From contig CBDDCL010000013.1 in assembly GCA_965226245.1 (NCBI GenBank), positions 1-64,000 on the forward strand: a stretch of 64,000 bases of DNA. The letters are read 5' to 3'. Below the pieces are notes generated by a model. That model was not told the origin of the DNA, searched no databases, and saw nothing but the letters and a program-made list of their open reading frames with translations. This stretch comes from CBDCYS01 sp965226245 (lineage in GTDB: Bacteria; Acidobacteriota; Terriglobia; Bryobacterales; UBA6623). The position numbers and the translations under genes were made by a program. Each line of letters starts with the position of its first letter. Position 1 is the stretch's first letter. Shown here in pieces: positions 55,086 through 63,982 of this stretch.

Positions 55086-56289
55086 CAGGCTCGGTCCGGG
55101 CACGATGTTGGGCTATTGCACCAATGTGCATGCCGGGGCGAGCTACGAGCAGACGCGTGCGAATCTCGAGCGCTACGCCATAGCGGTGAAGGCACGGGTG
55201 AGTCCGGACGCCCCGATGGGCGTTGGGCTGTGGCTGTCGGCCAAGGCGGCGCGGGAGTTAATCGAACAGGACCGTCTGGCCGAGTTCGCCGACTGGCTCG
55301 GCGAGAAGGGTCTCGTTCCATTCACTTTCAACGGCTTTCCACACGGTGACTTTCACGAGCCGGTCGTGAAGCACAAGGTCTATCGGCCCGACTGGCGCGA
55401 TCGAACGCGTCTCGACTACACCCTGGATCTCGTCACGATTCAAGACAGGCTGCTGGCAGGGGGAATCGAAGGCAGCATCTCGACGCTTCCGGTCGGCTGG
55501 GGCGCGTCCCTTGCAGATTCGTCCACCAGCGTGGAGGAGGCGGCCCGGAACCTATGTCGGCTCGTCGAACACCTGCACCGGCTTGAAGAAGAGACCGGGC
55601 GTTTGATCCACGTCGACTTGGAGCCCGAGCCCGGCTGCTACCTCGATACTTCAGAGGACGTCGTTGGGCTGTTTCGGGACTATCTCTTCGGGCAGGCTGA
55701 AGAAGAGCAAGTCTGGCGGTATCTGCGTGTCTGTTATGACATTTGCCATGCGGCGGTGATGTTCGAGGATCATGCCGAGGCGCTACAGCGCTACGCGGGC
55801 GTGGGCATCGAGATCGGGAAGGTGCAGGTGTCTTCGGCGGTGCGCGTGGATTTCGATCGGCTCACCCAGGATGAACGCAAGGTAGCTCTTGAGCAGCTCC
55901 AGGGCTTCGCCGAGGACCGCTACCTACATCAGACCGTGATCCGCCGAAGTGGCGACGACCGTATCGTCGACAGTTTCATCGACGACTTGCCGGCTGCGAT
56001 TACTGCCCACGATGGCGTGGCGGGGCCCGCGGGCGAATGGCGTATACACTTTCATGTTCCACTTTTCGTGGATCGCTTCGGGTTGCTGGAGACGACGCAA
56101 GGTCATATCGGAGAGCTGCTGGCTGAGGCACAAAGCAGTTCCCAGGTTCGGCACTTCGAGGCCGAAACGTACGCCTGGGGCGTGCTACCCCAGGAGTTGC
56201 AGATGGCCGACCTCTCAGAGGGAATTGCCAAGGAGTTGAGCTGGTTATGCGACCAGGTTTCAATTCCATCCGCCACACAAGCTTCATGA
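55075..56289 (+). CDS. eboE: EboE-like metabolite traffic protein (TIM barrel)
   Basis: About 404 residues: LGYCTNVHAGASYEQTRANL, VPFTFNGFPHGDFHEPVVKH, VDLEPEPGCYLDTSEDVVGL, YDICHAAVMFEDHAEAL and HFHVPLFVDRFG, which match the xylose-isomerase-like EboE family. Start codons overlap the hydrolase gene (TTG 55072, ATG 55075 and ATG 55078); the ATG at 55075 is chosen. It ends with ATGA overlap to the prenyltransferase. Confidence 0.85.
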   Translation: MMRDRLGPGTMLGYCTNVHAGASYEQTRANLERYAIAVKARVSPDAPMGVGLWLSAKAARELIEQDRLAEFADWLGEKGLVPFTFNGFPHGDFHEPVVKHKVYRPDWRDRTRLDYTLDLVTIQDRLLAGGIEGSISTLPVGWGASLADSSTSVEEAARNLCRLVEHLHRLEEETGRLIHVDLEPEPGCYLDTSEDVVGLFRDYLFGQAEEEQVWRYLRVCYDICHAAVMFEDHAEALQRYAGVGIEIGKVQVSSAVRVDFDRLTQDERKVALEQLQGFAEDRYLHQTVIRRSGDDRIVDSFIDDLPAAITAHDGVAGPAGEWRIHFHVPLFVDRFGLLETTQGHIGELLAEAQSSSQVRHFEAETYAWGVLPQELQMADLSEGIAKELSWLCDQVSIPSATQAS

Positions 56290-57164
56290 GCACCCCACCC
56301 TCAACGCTGCGCAGTTACGCTGAACTTCTGCGCGTTTCGAACCTACCTACCGTCGTGCCCAATGTACTGACCGGCTGTGCGCTCGGTGCGGGCGCAGGAG
56401 AGATACCCTGGCAGGTCTTGGCGCTCTGTACAGGCGGCGTAGCGTTGCTCTACGCAGGTGGTATGGCGCTGAATGATGCGGCGGATGCCGAAGTCGATCA
56501 AGTCGACAGGCCGGAGCGACCGATCCCCTCGGGGCGTATCTCTCGTGGGTCGGCCTACAAGGTTGCGGCGACTGCTCTCACGGCGGGCTGGGTGCTGCTG
56601 GCGGCCACCGGCGGCGGCGTCAGTGTGGTGGGGAGCGCACTCGTCATCGTGATCGTTGCCTACGACCTGTTGCACCAACTGCAGGCGTGGAAGGTGGTAT
56701 TGATGGGCCTTGCGCGGGGCCTCGTCTACGTAGCCTGCGCGGCGGCCGTTGCCTGTCCACTTCCGATCGAGAAAGTGTTGTGGTTTGCTGCCGCGATAAC
56801 GCTCTACACTTTGGCCTTTACCCTCGTCGCTCGCGCCGAGAACGAGACGCAACTCGACGCTCGCCGATGGATCGGCCCTGCGCTGCCGGTGATTGCGGTG
56901 CTGCCCGGCGTATGGATCGTGCCGGAGACCACCGTTGCTTCGAGCGTGGCGGCGGTGCTTCTTGTTGTCTGGCAGGCTCGGGCGGTACGCTCGGCCTTCG
57001 CGACACCGCCGCAAACCAAGAAGGCTGTGCTGTGTTGGATCAGCGGTTTCTGCCTGCTCGATGTGTTCTTCTTGAATGTGTTAGGGTGGCCGGGGCTGTC
57101 GTTCGTTGCGCTGGCGTGCTTCGCGGTCACCGTTTTGCTACATCGTCGGATCGCAGGAACCTAG
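56286..57164 (+). CDS. eboC: UbiA-family prenyltransferase (EboC-like)
   Basis: 292 residues, eight or nine membrane helices. First Asp-rich motif NDAADAEVDQVDRPERPIPSGR is clear; the second is atypical (AYDLLHQLQAWKVVLMG). The start ATG 56286 overlaps eboE (ATGA); the frame back to 56247 is inside eboE. It is the membrane component of the ebo cluster; its isoprenoid acceptor is unknown. Confidence 0.83.
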   Translation: MSTPPSTLRSYAELLRVSNLPTVVPNVLTGCALGAGAGEIPWQVLALCTGGVALLYAGGMALNDAADAEVDQVDRPERPIPSGRISRGSAYKVAATALTAGWVLLAATGGGVSVVGSALVIVIVAYDLLHQLQAWKVVLMGLARGLVYVACAAAVACPLPIEKVLWFAAAITLYTLAFTLVARAENETQLDARRWIGPALPVIAVLPGVWIVPETTVASSVAAVLLVVWQARAVRSAFATPPQTKKAVLCWISGFCLLDVFFLNVLGWPGLSFVALACFAVTVLLHRRIAGT

Positions 57165-57241
57165 CCGTCAGAGGCTCGGGCCCGCCATGGCAGGCCCCAA
57201 CATTGCCGGCCGACACGACTACCGGGACGTCAGAATAGCTC

Positions 57242-58621
57242 ATGGCTCATCCAACGGCGGTTCTGCTCGTGGTCGGGCTCAATCAGAACCTGCTAGGCGA
57301 ACACTGCCCGCGCCTGGACGCCTTCGCAGATCGGGGAACGTTGCGTCGGCTGAAACCGATTCTGCCGGCGGTCACGTGCAGCGTGCAGTCAAGCATGTTG
57401 ACGGGCCTGCTACCGCGGGAGCACGGCATCGTGAGCAACGGCTGGTATGACCGCGAGTCGGCGGAGGTGCGTTTCTGGAAACAGTCGAACCACCTTGTTC
57501 ACGGCGAAAAGGTCTGGGAGACAGCCCGCAAGCGCGATCCATCGGTGACCTGCGCCAACTTGTTTTGGTGGTTCAACATGTACTCTTCGGCGGACTATTC
57601 AGTCACGCCGAAGCCGATGTACAAGGCCGATGGGCGGAAAATTCCCGACTGCTACGCTGATCCTCCCGAGCTGCGTGGTTCGCTGCAAGAGCAGCTCGGG
57701 CAGTTTCCGCTCTTTAACTTTTGGGGACCAGGATCTTCGATCGCTTCGAGCCGCTGGATCGCCGACGCTGCCCGCCTGGTTCACGAACGCCACCGTCCCA
57801 CGCTCACGTTGGTCTACCTGCCGCACCTGGACTATGCACTCCAGAAGCTGGGGCCGAACCACGCCGACATCCCGAAGGCACTGAGGGAAATCGACGATGT
57901 TGGGGGCGGGCTGATCGACTACTTCGAGGGCAACGGCGTGCGTGTGGTTGTTGGCAGCGAGTATGGCATCGTGGCCGTCGACGACGCGGTGCACATCAAC
58001 CGCTTGCTGCGGGTAGCGGGGGGGATTCGGGTCCGCGTCGAGGAGGGCCTCGAACTGCTAGACCCTGGGGCCTCGCCCGCGTTCGCCGTGGCTGACCATC
58101 AAGTGGCCCATGTGTATGTGAGGGCCCCAAGCGAGATCGCGCGGTACGCTGATTTCTGCAGGGGTGTGGCGGGGGTGGAACAAGTGCTTGACTGCGGTGA
58201 GCAAGCTGAGGTCGGCCTCGATCATCCGCGCTCCGGCGACCTGGTGCTTGTGGCTGAGCCTGGCCGTTGGTTCAGCTACAACTACTGGCTCGATGACGCC
58301 AAAGCTCCCGACTTCGCTCGCACCGTCGACATCCACCGGAAACCCGGCTACGACCCCGTGGAGTTGTTTCTGGATCCGGAGATTCGCTTACCACAGCTCA
58401 CCGTGGGCTGGAAGCTCCTCAAGCGAAAGCTTAGCTTCGGCAATTTGCTCGACGTGATTCCCCTCGACCCCTCACTGGTTCGAGGATCGCACGGGAGGGT
58501 CGATCAGGCCCCGCCGTTGCAGCCGGTGCTGATCACCCAGGGAGACTTGGGCGAAGACGCTGACGAACTGCCGGTGACCGCGATGCGCGACGTCATCCTC
58601 GATAATATATTCCGGAACTGA
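57242..58621 (+). CDS. Alkaline phosphatase-superfamily phosphodiesterase (EboF-like)
   Basis: 459 residues of the nucleotide pyrophosphatase/phosphodiesterase fold: VVGLNQNLLGE at the start in place of the usual D-G metal loop, the nucleophile Thr region ILPAVTCSVQSSMLTGLLPR, HGIVSNGWYD, LPHLDYALQKLG, SEYGIV and DHQVAHVYV. The N-terminal metal-binding Asp seems replaced by Asn (LNQNL), so check its activity. It follows the prenyltransferase by 77 bp. No eboD (dehydroquinate-synthase-like) gene occurs nearby. Confidence 0.8.
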   Translation: MAHPTAVLLVVGLNQNLLGEHCPRLDAFADRGTLRRLKPILPAVTCSVQSSMLTGLLPREHGIVSNGWYDRESAEVRFWKQSNHLVHGEKVWETARKRDPSVTCANLFWWFNMYSSADYSVTPKPMYKADGRKIPDCYADPPELRGSLQEQLGQFPLFNFWGPGSSIASSRWIADAARLVHERHRPTLTLVYLPHLDYALQKLGPNHADIPKALREIDDVGGGLIDYFEGNGVRVVVGSEYGIVAVDDAVHINRLLRVAGGIRVRVEEGLELLDPGASPAFAVADHQVAHVYVRAPSEIARYADFCRGVAGVEQVLDCGEQAEVGLDHPRSGDLVLVAEPGRWFSYNYWLDDAKAPDFARTVDIHRKPGYDPVELFLDPEIRLPQLTVGWKLLKRKLSFGNLLDVIPLDPSLVRGSHGRVDQAPPLQPVLITQGDLGEDADELPVTAMRDVILDNIFRN

Positions 58622-58997
58622 CCTACGGTGTCACCTTTCCGGATTGCTACGACGCGATTCTTTACTGGATCCGCGACCGATCAATCCTCCGTAAGCACCG
58701 GGCGCAAGAGCAGCAGTAGAGCGAAGAGGAGCAAACTAAAGGTAACCGTCGATATGGCCGGCGAAGCAAGGTCGATGCGGGTCACGTCGAACGAGGTGGC
58801 GTGGCTTGTAGTTTCGGCCACAGGTCTCGGCAACGGCGAGCCTTCCCAAACCAAAAAACCGACGCCGCCGACCGGCCCCTGGAATCGCCCTATTGGGGGA
58901 AGGCCACAAGCGGTGGCGCTGACACGCCGGAGAAGGGCTCTATGAACCGGCGGCACTTGTTTGATTCTCATAACCAGGACGTAATATAGGAACTCTC
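58622..58997. other. Intergenic region with a weak minus-strand frame
   Basis: No sure gene. A minus-strand frame 58681-58971 ends in a membrane-like helix (STVTFSLLLFALLLLLRPVL) preceded by low-complexity sequence and could be a small membrane protein; the start is unclear. AGGAACTCTC before 58998 is the ribosome-binding site of the next gene. Confidence 0.35.
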
Positions 58998-59885
58998 ATG
59001 CGTCTTGCATCGTTCATCGCATCCGCCGCCGGTCGAATCCTGGTGCTGCTCTGTTCCATCTCCGACGTGGCGGCCCAGAGCAGGGAGCGCTCCGGGTGGT
59101 ATGTCGGCGGGGGCATCGGATCGAATTGGGCGTCCGACATAGACCAAGAGGGCTGGAATCGGGACCCGCTCTGCTATCCGACGGACGCTTGTTTCGATGC
59201 GGACCCCATTCCTGAAATCTCCGGATACCGCTGGCGTTACAATATCGACGCTACCGCCGGAGCCGTGTTCGAGATCGCGGCCGGCCGCATTTTCGATCGC
59301 ACACGCCTGGAGCTATCGCTCGCGCAGCGGAAGAACGGTCTCGACCAGGTGTTTCGCAGCATCACCGATTACGATGGGATGCCCATGGAGGAACGACGCG
59401 GCGGTTCGGCCGTATCCTATACCCAGGCCTCGATCGACCATCTCAGCGTGCGTACCCTTGCGCTCAATGCGTACTACGATTTTCCGGATGCGCTCGGCGG
59501 GATTTCCCCATATCTGGGTGGCGGGCTGGGTCCCGCCTTCGCCGAGGTGTCCGGGGTGCGGTTCTCCAACGAGTACGAGGACACATCGGGCGATGCTCCG
59601 GCTTACGATCCTCCCCTGTCGTTCTACAACAGCCGCCAGGACGCCGACTTGTCCGACACGGTCTTGGCAGTGCACCTGTATGCCGGGGCCGACTACAGCC
59701 TGAACGATAAGACATTGTTGGGGCTGAAGCTAACCTATTCGATGACGGGCAACATTGAAGCCATCAGCGGATACTCGCTTCACCCGCTTCACGAGCGGGA
59801 CCCCGACTTCCCCAACCATAATACGTTCACCGGCGCGCGTTATTGGACCCTGTCGTTTACAGTCAAGTTCCTGTTCGGCAACTGA
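58998..59885 (+). CDS. Outer-membrane beta-barrel protein
   Basis: 295 residues with a signal peptide (MRLASFIASAAGRILVLLCS...DVAAQ), then GWYVGGGIGSNWASDI and alternating aromatic/hydrophobic strands ending YWTLSFTVKFLFGN. SPYLGGGLGPAFAEVSG is a typical OmpA/OmpW-like small-barrel segment. Two Cys (CYPTDACF) may form a disulfide in a loop. Function unknown. It is followed at 23 bp by the NlpC/P60 gene. Confidence 0.78.
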   Translation: MRLASFIASAAGRILVLLCSISDVAAQSRERSGWYVGGGIGSNWASDIDQEGWNRDPLCYPTDACFDADPIPEISGYRWRYNIDATAGAVFEIAAGRIFDRTRLELSLAQRKNGLDQVFRSITDYDGMPMEERRGGSAVSYTQASIDHLSVRTLALNAYYDFPDALGGISPYLGGGLGPAFAEVSGVRFSNEYEDTSGDAPAYDPPLSFYNSRQDADLSDTVLAVHLYAGADYSLNDKTLLGLKLTYSMTGNIEAISGYSLHPLHERDPDFPNHNTFTGARYWTLSFTVKFLFGN

Positions 59886-59908
59886 ACTGTGCCGCCTGAT
59901 CGAGTTGG

Positions 59909-61276
59909 GTGAAATGGCGCCGGGTCGAGGAACGACTCATATCTCCAGACAGGTTTGTGGTTGCAGTTGCGCTCTTGTCGGTCGTCGGCTGCGCACCTGA
60001 TGAAATTGCACTGATATCGACCGGCCCTCTCGATGACCTGGCAAAAATCCCGCAAGATGCCACGGCATTTGCGGAAACCGGAGGACCCCCGATTCTCGAA
60101 GTCGATGAGCGGCGGCTTAGAGAGTTTGAAGATTACTGGTACGGCCCTTGGGAGCGAGCCGAGCCGGTGATCTGTACAGCAGAGGAGTTCAGTTGGGCTG
60201 CAGAATCATTTCCAAAACAGTCGATCTTTGGGCCCAACCTGTTGGAAGTCCCCACCTCCCATGTTGAAGGCGTCACGGCGAACGCGCAACTCGGGCAATA
60301 TCCCAGTCGAGCCGTATACGGGATCACAGTCCGAAACACATCGATGCGCGCGCTTCCTTCTGCCGACCCGTTCTTCTACGACTTCCGCAAGGCGGGAGAA
60401 GGATATCCGTTTGATTACAACCAAAATTCGGCTGTGTGGGCGGGAACGCCCCTGTTCCTGTCGCACATCTCTCAGGACGGACGATTTCTCGCTACGGAAT
60501 CGCCCTATGCCTGTGGCTGGATCGATTTGCGAGACATCGCGTATGTAGACGAGGAGTTCGTCGCGAAGTACCGTTCTGCGAACTTAGCCGCTGTAGGTCG
60601 GGACCGGATACCCATCTCAAGCGACCGGACTGGATTCTTGTTCCAAGGCCGGATCGGCATGCTGTTGCCCATGGCGACAGGAGCTGAAACCGGTGTACAT
60701 CTGTTAGCTCCCGTGGCGGATGCAAGCCGTCGTGCGTCGATGACACACGTTCGTCTGTTGGACCGGGACGCCGCTCCATTTCCTCTTCCGTCCTCTGAGG
60801 ATCAGCTCGCCAAGGTGATCAACGAAATACTCGGGCAGCCCTACGGATGGGGTGGATTGGGCGGTTATCGCGACTGTTCGTCCACGATCCTGGACGTCTT
60901 CCTTCCGTTTGCTTTACCGCTTCCTCGCAATTCGAGGAGCCAAGCTAGCGCAGGGAGAAATGTGACTGTTGAGCAACTCTCGCTTGCCGAAAAGCGAGAG
61001 CACATTTTGGCGACGGCCGTCCCCTTCCGTACAATTTTAAACCTGGACGGCCACAACATGCTTTATTTGGGAGTGTTTGAAGGCTCTCCCGTGGCGTTTC
61101 GCACGATTTGGGGACTAAAGACGGAGTCGGCGGATGAGTCGAATTCTGGTCGGTATCTAATCGGTAAGTCGGTCATCACTAGCCTGTCTCCGGGGCGTGA
61201 GCTCAGCGAATTATCGCGGTGTAGAGGCGATCTCCTGAGTCGCATCAGATCTTTCACTCTGCTTGGAGAACAATAG
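59909..61276 (+). CDS. NlpC/P60 peptidase lipoprotein with SH3-like domains
   Basis: 455 residues. N-terminal lipobox (VALLSVVGC, Cys about 28). The central part has bacterial SH3-like regions (SMRALPSADPFFYDF, CGWIDLRDIAYVDEEFV). The C-terminal NlpC/P60 domain has PYGWGGLGGYRDCSSTILDVF (catalytic Cys), FRTILNLDGHNMLYLG (His) and a later polar residue. It cleaves peptidoglycan peptide stems, probably in the periplasm. The start GTG 59909 has GAGTTGGGT just before it. Confidence 0.85.
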   Translation: MKWRRVEERLISPDRFVVAVALLSVVGCAPDEIALISTGPLDDLAKIPQDATAFAETGGPPILEVDERRLREFEDYWYGPWERAEPVICTAEEFSWAAESFPKQSIFGPNLLEVPTSHVEGVTANAQLGQYPSRAVYGITVRNTSMRALPSADPFFYDFRKAGEGYPFDYNQNSAVWAGTPLFLSHISQDGRFLATESPYACGWIDLRDIAYVDEEFVAKYRSANLAAVGRDRIPISSDRTGFLFQGRIGMLLPMATGAETGVHLLAPVADASRRASMTHVRLLDRDAAPFPLPSSEDQLAKVINEILGQPYGWGGLGGYRDCSSTILDVFLPFALPLPRNSRSQASAGRNVTVEQLSLAEKREHILATAVPFRTILNLDGHNMLYLGVFEGSPVAFRTIWGLKTESADESNSGRYLIGKSVITSLSPGRELSELSRCRGDLLSRIRSFTLLGEQ

Positions 61277-61484
61277 TTCCCGAATGTCGTGCGCAAGTGG
61301 TGCGGCCATGGTCTTTCGGGGCTATGCCCGGCTAAGCGATCGCTGATTGCCTGTGATCGGATCGTCGTGGCCTTCTACAACTGGTACTACGTCTCGCCCG
61401 CCGTGGCGGTCATAATAGGATCACGCCGGCTCGATATCGGTGCGGGCGAAATCCTCGCCCTTGAACAGGAGCGGCTCGCTCGTC
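61277..61484 (+). other. Truncated gene fragment before the solo IS21 end
   Basis: A plus-strand frame (61289-61484) reads RIVVAFYNWYYVSPAVAVII and ALEQERLAR up to the IS21 end. It resembles the tail of CFI-box-type proteins (AFYNWYY.SP). No confident start; probably cut by the IS21 event. Confidence 0.4.
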
Positions 61485-61625
61485 TGTCAAGGGCGGAGCA
61501 AAATTAGGCCACTGGGGCGGAGTAAAAGTAGACCGTCTCAGGGAGAGGACTCGTTTCTGAAAGGGGCTGTTTGGGGGGCTGGAGCGAAGTCGGGGGACGC
61601 CTGTTAAGGCGGCCCCGATCTCTTT
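61485..61625. mobile_element. Solo IS21-family end
   Basis: TGTCAAGGGCGGAGCAAAAT then GGGGCGGAGTAAAAGTAGAC reproduces both terminal repeats of the IS21 left end at 8396, and the following GGCTGGAGCGAAG...GGCGGCC stretch parallels 8480-8520. No transposase genes follow, so it is a remnant. Confidence 0.7.
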
Positions 61626-61911
61626 GAGTAGTGCCACTTTGTTATGTAACACTCGTTAGATCGCCAAGTCATTTGGCCTGAGAGGGCATCCGAATCGAGA
61701 ATGCTAGCGAGTGGACCGGATCAATCACGGCGCTTCCATCTCCATTTGTTTCCTGCACGACTCGCCAGAAATGAGCTTGGTAGTAGAAAGTCGCTCGTAC
61801 AGGACAGTTTGATCATAGGCTGGTTTTAGCCTTCCTATGCTTTTGTCTGCCAGTCCTCGCCGACACCAAGCAACTGGCCGATGTTCCACAAAAGCAAGAT
61901 GTGATCGAGTG
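61626..61911. other. Non-coding region
   Basis: No gene recognised in about 285 bases between the IS21 remnant and the HigA stop. Confidence 0.4.
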
Positions 61912-62232
61912 TCATGTAGCCGCTTGCCCCTCGAATGGAACAAGCTTGATGTCACTTTGCCGCTTACGGGTCTGGGCGATGTCGTAGCTGTTTTGCATCC
62001 TCATCAGCGTATCCATGGATACGCCAAACGCTTTCTCGATCCTGAGCGCCATTTCAGGCGAGAGATGCACACGCTCATTAAGCAGCGCGGACAGCGCCGG
62101 GCGCGTGACTCCCAACACTCGCGCCCCATCGGTCACTGACAAGCCAAGGGCCTCGATGATCTCGGTCTTCACGAACCCGCCCGGATGGGCAGGGTTCTTC
62201 ATCCGGATGCCTTGTATCGCACTCATGCTCAC
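61912..62232 (-). CDS. higA: HigA-type antitoxin
   Basis: 106 residues with an XRE-like helix-turn-helix: AHPGGFVKTEIIEALGLSVT, DGARVLGVTRPALSALLNER and SPEMALRIEKAFGVSMDTLM, the HigA signature. It follows the toxin by 3 bp, the usual higBA order. Probably represses the operon. Confidence 0.88.
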   Translation of the reverse strand: MSMSAIQGIRMKNPAHPGGFVKTEIIEALGLSVTDGARVLGVTRPALSALLNERVHLSPEMALRIEKAFGVSMDTLMRMQNSYDIAQTRKRQSDIKLVPFEGQAAT

Positions 62233-62235
62233 CTC

Positions 62236-62526
62236 CTAGTGGTAATCCTCGTAATCCAGATCGACGATTTCGATCGTCGCCTGGTCGATCCGAAACGTGA
62301 TCCGCCAGTTTTTTGTGACCGAGAGACTCCAGCCGCCCTTACGATCGCCGACAAGCTGATGGGCCTTCCAGCTCGGAACCGTCCGCAGTTCTTCCTCCCG
62401 CTCCATGTCCTGAAGGAAAGACAGGATGCGCCGCAGCTTCGGCATAACCGCAGGCTGGAGAGCGGCAGGGTTATCGTCCTCTATGAATCGACGAAGCCCC
62501 TTGTGAGCCACGTTTCGAATCTTCAT
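62236..62526 (-). CDS. higB: HigB/RelE-family toxin
   Basis: 96 residues: MKIRNVAHKGLRRFIEDDNP, ILSFLQDMEREEELRTVPSW, HQLVGDRKGGWSLSVTKNWR, ITFRID and DLDYEDYH. All parts of the HigB fold are present, including basic residues before RITF. A ribosome-dependent mRNA nuclease. Upstream sequence to about 62560 is AT-rich and likely holds the promoter. Confidence 0.88.
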   Translation of the reverse strand: MKIRNVAHKGLRRFIEDDNPAALQPAVMPKLRRILSFLQDMEREEELRTVPSWKAHQLVGDRKGGWSLSVTKNWRITFRIDQATIEIVDLDYEDYH

Positions 62527-62857
62527 GACGCAAGTTACTAATATTACCTGTTTAGCGTCAAGCTACGCATTACGAATTTTATTGAAACAAATTGACCTCA
62601 TTCTCACTAACGCCCCGTGAGATTCAAGGGTGCGGGGTGGGCATGGCGGACGGCTCGGTACACTATGATCTTGCGGGCCGTTCCACGGCCTGACGGTCCA
62701 GGTGGTCGGTGTCCATGCCCGCAGGGCGCCGAGGATTTCGTCAAGTCGATGAAAGCAGGCGGGTTGGGAGGGCATGGGGAAGCTCCTGCTCTACTATACG
62801 TTAGGGAGCGATCCGGCATTATGGCCTGCCCGGGAGCGGTTTTAGCGGGAGTTAATC
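62527..62857. other. Intergenic region
   Basis: No gene. AT-rich near 62560-62600 (higBA promoter side); otherwise nothing recognisable. Confidence 0.4.
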
Positions 62858-62885
62858 ACGCATGATAAAGGATATTATCATTCAT
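62858..62885. other. dif-like Xer recombination site (11-6-11)
   Basis: ACGCATGATAA, centre AGGATA, TTATCATTCAT. The inner seven bases of both arms are perfect inverted repeats (ATGATAA/TTATCAT) around a 6-base centre, as in dif sites. It ends 16 bp before the recombinase start codon, as for sites adjacent to single-recombinase systems such as XerH/difH or XerS/difSL. Confidence 0.65.
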
Positions 62886-62901
62886 ATCTCAGCAGGTCCT
62901 C

Positions 62902-63918
62902 ATGCCCAACTACCCGACACTGATTCCCAAGACCTCAACCCCAACACCGGAAACTCTCCCGGGCGGCGGTATCCAGCTCCCCGCCCTCTTCTCTCCCGAC
63001 TCGGCCACCGCCCAGCGCGTCCTCGAGTTCTTCACCGCCAACATCAGGAACCCTCACACCCGCAAGGCCTACGCCACCGCCGTCCGCGGCTTCGCCGCTT
63101 GGACGGACACCATCGGCATCGCCCATCTCCGCTACATCAAGCCACTCCATGTCGCCGCCTATATCGAGCAGTTGCAGAGCCGCCTGGCGGCTCCTTCGGT
63201 CAAACTCCAGCTGGCCGCGATCCGCATGCTCTTCGACTGGCTTGTGGTGGGCCAGATTGTCCCCACCAACCCGGCCAGCGTCGTGCGCGGGCCGAAGCAT
63301 TCGCTCAAGAAGGGCAAGACGCCCGCGCTGACAGCTGAAGAAGCCCGCGACCTGCTTGATTCGATCGCCACGCGCTCCCCGGTGGGCCTGCGCGACCGGG
63401 CGCTGATCGCCTTGATGATCTATACCTTCGCGCGCGTGGGCGCGGTGCTCAAGATGCGCCTCGAGGACGTATTCACGCAAGGCCGCCACACCTGGGTGCG
63501 GCTCCACGAGAAAGGCGGCAAGCATCACCAGATGCCCTGTCACCACAAACTCGAGTCCTATCTGCAGCAGTACATCGAAGCTCTCGAGGCAACAGCGCTC
63601 GAGGCCGGCTCTCCGCTCGACTCCAAGGCCTGGACCTTCCCTACGGCCGCAGGACGCTCCGGCCGTCTCAGCAACCGCCCGATGGGCCAGGCCGACGTGT
63701 ACCGCATGATCCGCCGCCGCGCCCTCGACGCGGGCATCGAGACGAAAATAGGCTGCCACAGCTTCCGCGCCACCGGCATCACGGAGTATTTGCGGAACGG
63801 AGGCAAACTCGAAGTGGCGCAGCAGATGGCCAACCACGAATCCGCCCGCACCACCGGGCTCTACGACAGACGCAACGACCAGGTCTCACTCGACGAGGTC
63901 GAGCGGATTCTGATTTGA
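62902..63918 (+). CDS. Xer-type tyrosine recombinase
   Basis: 338 residues with an N-terminal core-binding domain (about 25-120: AQRVLEFFTANIRNPHTRKA) and a catalytic domain: Arg in LMIYTFARVGAVLKM, CHSFRATGI (HxxR), ANHESARTTGLYDRR (His and nucleophile Tyr). GRHTWVRLHEKGGKHHQMPC contains the beta-hairpin Lys. AGGTCCTC precedes the ATG. Closely related to the fragment at 39280-39560. It probably acts at the adjacent dif-like site. Confidence 0.9.
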   Translation: MPNYPTLIPKTSTPTPETLPGGGIQLPALFSPDSATAQRVLEFFTANIRNPHTRKAYATAVRGFAAWTDTIGIAHLRYIKPLHVAAYIEQLQSRLAAPSVKLQLAAIRMLFDWLVVGQIVPTNPASVVRGPKHSLKKGKTPALTAEEARDLLDSIATRSPVGLRDRALIALMIYTFARVGAVLKMRLEDVFTQGRHTWVRLHEKGGKHHQMPCHHKLESYLQQYIEALEATALEAGSPLDSKAWTFPTAAGRSGRLSNRPMGQADVYRMIRRRALDAGIETKIGCHSFRATGITEYLRNGGKLEVAQQMANHESARTTGLYDRRNDQVSLDEVERILI

Positions 63919-63982
63919 GATTCATCAGTGGCGCTGGCCCTTGGTGCGGGGTGTCCTCTGCAGGGTGGTTTGGTATGGTAGC

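Noticed and set aside
58628..58945. 105-aa plus-strand frame after the EboF-like gene
   Set aside because: Low-complexity Arg/Ser/Pro content and no ribosome-binding site; probably non-coding.
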